DNA of 7,008 bases from DAOUAJ01 sp034433615 (GTDB taxonomy: Bacteria; Chloroflexota; Anaerolineae; DUEN01): assembly GCA_034433615.1 (NCBI GenBank), contig DAOUAJ010000123.1, forward strand, positions 1-7,008. Direction: 5' to 3'. The position numbers and the translations under genes are program-made. The first letter of the stretch is position 1. Each line of letters begins with the position of its first letter. Below the pieces are notes generated by a model, which had not been told where the DNA came from, made no database searches, and saw nothing but the letters and a program-made list of their open reading frames with translations. Shown piece after piece: positions 5,145 to 7,008 of this stretch.

Positions 5145-6398
5145 GTGAACATCAACAGGCTCTTACGGTTTGCGGTTCTGATCGCCAGCATCGCATTGCT
5201 GGCCATCAGTATTGGCCCTTGGTCTAGTGGAAGCGCCAGCGCCCTGCCGCCGGCGCAGAGCGGCGGGACCGTCCCCTACTCCGGTAGCTTGGCCGACGAC
5301 GCCGGACAACCCGTGGCCGACGGGACTTACGCCTTCACCTTCACGCTCTATGACGCCGAGACCGGCGGGGAGCTGCTGTGGAGGGAGACGCAGGAAGGTG
5401 TGACGGTGCAGGGCGGCGCGTTCGTCGCTCTGCTGGGAAGCGTGAACGGCCTCCCCAAGGAGGCGCTGGACGGCGGCGAACGCTGGCTGGAGGTCGCCGT
5501 GCAGGGGCCTGACGAAGCCAACTTCACCACCCTGGCCCCACGCCAACACCTGAGTGCCTCCTCGCCGGCTGCTCCAACCAGCCCGGCCGCCGGTCCGGCC
5601 TGCCCCCATGACCACTGGGGAGAGACGTGGGAAGGGAGCAGCGGTTCCCTCTACCTGCGCAATACTGCCAACGACAATCAGGTATGGCTTCCCGGACCCC
5701 TGTCTGGCATTATGGCTGTCAGCACTGCCTGGGCCGGCGTGTTCGGTCGAAGCGACAACAACATCGGTGTCCTTGGCGAGAGCACCAACCATTATGGTGG
5801 GGTGTTTCAGAGCAACAACGACCACCTCGATATGTACCTGGGTGGCAACGTGGGCCGGCTCAACTCCGATCCCTTCAACGAACACAGTCAATTGTTTCTC
5901 TCCAGCAACGCCGACGTGATCGTCAAACTGGACAACGATGGCGGGGAGGACCACGCCTTCCGCATCAAGAACTCGGGCGGCAACGATGTCTTCACCGTCA
6001 GCGAAGCTGGCAACATGTGGGCCGCGGGCCCGAAATCGGCCCTGGTGGAAACCACACATCACGGCCAGCGCCTGCTGTACGCTGTCGAAAGCCCTGAGAT
6101 CTGGTTCGAGGATCTGGGCAGCGGCTTGCTTATGGATGGAGAGGCCACCGTTGCCTTCGATCCCGTCTTTGCCGAGACGGTCAATCTGGAAAAGGACTAT
6201 CACGTCTTCGTGACGCCGCTGTGCCAGGAGCCGGCGCTGCTGTTCGTCACAGCCAAGAGCGCTGCCGGCTTCACAGTGCGAGGGGTGACGCTGAATGGCA
6301 AGCCGTCCCAATGTGGCTTTGACTACCGGGTCGTCGCCAAGCGGCTGGGCTACGAGGATGTCCGCCTTGAGGAGGCAGAGCAGCAGGAGGGCGAATGA
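5145..6398 (+). CDS. Secreted multidomain protein of unknown function (Chloroflexota exoprotein type)
   Basis: 417 aa with a GTG start preceded by AAGGAG (8-nt spacer). A signal peptide is clear: NINRLLR, a hydrophobic stretch (about residues 9-24) and a likely cut after SASA (residue 33). Residues about 43-140 form a beta-rich module (VPYSGSLADDAGQPVADGTY, FTFTLYDAETGGELLWRE, VTVQGGAFVALLGSVNGLP) that I recognise from exported proteins with fibre-like ends. A Pro/Ala/Ser linker follows, then HDHWGETW and short Gly/Asn-rich repeats (FGRSDNNIGVLGES, HYGGVFQSNNDHLDMYLGG) suggestive of beta structure. The C-terminus (about residues 285-405; YAVESPEIWFEDLGSG, YHVFVTPL, FDYRVVAKRLGYEDVRLE) is another conserved-looking module with two Cys that could bridge. 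No catalytic motif is visible. Likely role: extracellular or cell-surface adhesion or structure (inference). Its stop overlaps or abuts the next start. Confidence 0.85.
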   Translation: MNINRLLRFAVLIASIALLAISIGPWSSGSASALPPAQSGGTVPYSGSLADDAGQPVADGTYAFTFTLYDAETGGELLWRETQEGVTVQGGAFVALLGSVNGLPKEALDGGERWLEVAVQGPDEANFTTLAPRQHLSASSPAAPTSPAAGPACPHDHWGETWEGSSGSLYLRNTANDNQVWLPGPLSGIMAVSTAWAGVFGRSDNNIGVLGESTNHYGGVFQSNNDHLDMYLGGNVGRLNSDPFNEHSQLFLSSNADVIVKLDNDGGEDHAFRIKNSGGNDVFTVSEAGNMWAAGPKSALVETTHHGQRLLYAVESPEIWFEDLGSGLLMDGEATVAFDPVFAETVNLEKDYHVFVTPLCQEPALLFVTAKSAAGFTVRGVTLNGKPSQCGFDYRVVAKRLGYEDVRLEEAEQQEGE

Positions 6399-6676
6399 TG
6401 AGGACGCACACCCTTTCCCTTGCTGTCATTGCCCTGCTCTGTTTGTTGCTGGTAACCGGGGTCGTGGCAGCCCAATCGGGGGAGCCAACGGCGCAGTACA
6501 TCGTAGCGTCGGGTGTGGCCTCTGGTGGGGGCTACCGCCTGACCGGCCTGGTCTGGCGGGTGCAAGGCTTAGCGGCCGGCGGAGGCTACTTGCTGACGGT
6601 TCCGGCCAGCCCCAGGCTGCGGGGTAACGGCTGCTGCTGTACTTACCTGCCCTGTGTGTTGCGCCACTCCCCGTAG
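6398..6676 (+). CDS. Small secreted SGGGYxL-repeat protein with C-terminal CCCxYLPxVLR motif
   Basis: 92 aa from the ATG at 6398, or 93 aa from the ATG at 6395. AGGAGG at 6385-6390 has a 7-nt spacer to 6398 and only 4 nt to 6395, so I prefer 6398. Either start overlaps the upstream TGA and implies translational coupling. The protein has a strong signal peptide (RTHTLSLAVIALLCLLLVTGV, likely cut before QSGEP). The mature part has two copies of a (S/A)GGGYxLT motif, SGGGYRLTG and AGGGYLLTV, 18 residues apart. It ends GNGCCCTYLPCVLRHSP. Longer Chloroflexota exported proteins, as I recall them, carry SGGGYTLxGxxGQ repeats and end in YLPLVLR-like tails, so this is a short member. Function unknown; probably a partner of the 5145 product at the cell surface. 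Confidence 0.75.
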   Translation: MRTHTLSLAVIALLCLLLVTGVVAAQSGEPTAQYIVASGVASGGGYRLTGLVWRVQGLAAGGGYLLTVPASPRLRGNGCCCTYLPCVLRHSP

Positions 6677-6691
6677 TTGAGGTCCAGTGTC

Positions 6692-6726
6692 CAGGTGATG
6701 GTCACTTTCAAAGTGACCGTCACCTG
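6692..6726. promoter_or_regulatory. 17-bp-arm palindrome made of two GTGAC-N-GTCAC boxes upstream of the DNRLRE gene
   Basis: CAGGTGATGGTCACTTT (6692-6708) pairs with AAAGTGACCGTCACCTG (6710-6726) at 16 of 17 positions; the odd pair would be G-U in RNA. Each half contains an 11-bp box, GTGATGGTCAC (6695-6705) and GTGACCGTCAC (6713-6723), with centres 18 bp apart. The structure ends 5 nt before the ribosome site of the gene at 6746. With no T-run, it does not look like a normal terminator. Confidence 0.6.
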
Positions 6727-6745
6727 AACAGAAGGAGAAGAAACC

Positions 6746-7008
6746 ATGAACGCGAAACGATTCGTGCTGCGCGGGCTGCCGGCCGGCCTGCTGCTGGCAG
6801 CCGTTCTCTGCGCAGTGGCCGGCCGGCCCGCGAGCCACGCCACTGTTAGTGAGCCTGCCGACCCCCAGCAAAGCCTCACCCTCTACGCCATCGCCGACGC
6901 CACGGTCAGAAGCTGGCAACCGAACACCAACTTCGGCAGCGAGGGCTATCTGAACGTATCGTACAGCACCGGCGATGTGTTGGCCGAGGAAGTGGCCCTG
7001 CTCCGTTT
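6746..7008 (+). CDS. Secreted DNRLRE / CBM96-like protein, N-terminal part (continues past the window)
   Basis: An open frame of 87 codons runs off the window end. AAGGAG (6732-6737) with an 8-nt spacer precedes the ATG. The signal peptide is NAKRFVLRGL followed by AGLLLAAVLCAVAG, likely cut after ASHA (residue 32). Cys22 is preceded by VL rather than a small residue, so a lipoprotein is unlikely. The mature start, LYAIADATVRSWQPNTNFGS, then EGYLNVSY, then EVALLRF, matches the opening of DNRLRE (CBM96-related) beta-sandwich domains (ADATV...NTNFG...LLRF). By family knowledge these bind extracellular polysaccharide or act as surface modules. The rest of the protein and any catalytic domain lie outside the window. 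Confidence 0.82.
   Translation, partial: MNAKRFVLRGLPAGLLLAAVLCAVAGRPASHATVSEPADPQQSLTLYAIADATVRSWQPNTNFGSEGYLNVSYSTGDVLAEEVALLR

Noticed and set aside
4813..5148. 111-codon plus-strand frame overlapping the 68-codon gene
   Set aside because: Pro/Ser-rich low-complexity translation with no recognisable motif and no good ribosome site. The 4905 frame carries the conserved pattern.
5163..6311. 382-codon open frame on the minus strand across the secreted-protein gene
   Set aside because: It lies opposite a gene with a signal peptide, good ribosome site and conserved modules. Its own product shows no family features.
6692..6726. Rho-independent terminator after the small secreted gene
   Set aside because: The stem is strong but no T-run follows on either strand, and the related single box at 5111-5126 cannot form the same hairpin.
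1..7008. CRISPR array, tRNA, rRNA or a transposase gene
   Set aside because: No regularly spaced repeats with unique spacers, no cloverleaf or rRNA-like sequence, and no transposase or integrase motifs were seen on either strand.

Overview
The window looks like a piece of a Chloroflexota (Anaerolineae/Caldilineae-like) chromosome. This is inferred from three things: the gene set (a large BTAD-ATPase-TPR regulator, a DUF433/DUF5615 pair, a GYD protein, secreted proteins with SGGGYxL and YLPxVLR signatures and a DNRLRE/CBM96-type protein), the high GC content, and many small C/G-rich palindromic repeats. No database search was possible, so family names rest on recognising the protein sequences by eye.

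Layout. Positions 2-3361 (+) hold the 3' part of a very long regulator gene, with a BTAD domain, an AAA/NACHT-like ATPase and a TPR array. Its N-terminal DNA-binding domain must lie upstream of the window. Convergent to it is a two-gene minus-strand operon: a DUF433 antitoxin-like gene (3750-4088) followed by a DUF5615 PIN-like gene (3391-3753), overlapping by 4 nt. They are driven by a near-consensus promoter (TTGACT-17-TATAAT) at 4111-4139. A 381-nt intergenic region (4089-4469) carries that promoter, a 55-bp palindromic repeat and a short direct repeat. It leads into a GYD-domain gene (4470-4763, +), then a 68-codon Chloroflexota-type small gene (4905-5111, +). From 5145 onward there is a block for exported proteins: a 417-aa secreted protein (5145-6398), a translationally coupled small secreted protein (6398-6676), and the start of a DNRLRE/CBM96-like secreted protein (6746 to the window edge).

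The most notable signal is not a new gene. The regulator ORF carries at least five small C/G-rich repeat elements (about 1-50, 733-804, 940-988, 1056-1090, 1234-1343) read through in frame as low-complexity peptide, and the 68-codon gene carries another (4954-4976). Several elements share an exact terminal sequence (CCTCACCCCT and longer). This behaviour resembles the Rickettsia palindromic elements that insert inside coding genes. A second signal is a GTGAC-N-GTCAC palindromic box placed just upstream of the ribosome binding sites of two of the secreted-protein genes. It is single at 5113-5123 and doubled into a 17-bp-arm hairpin at 6692-6726.
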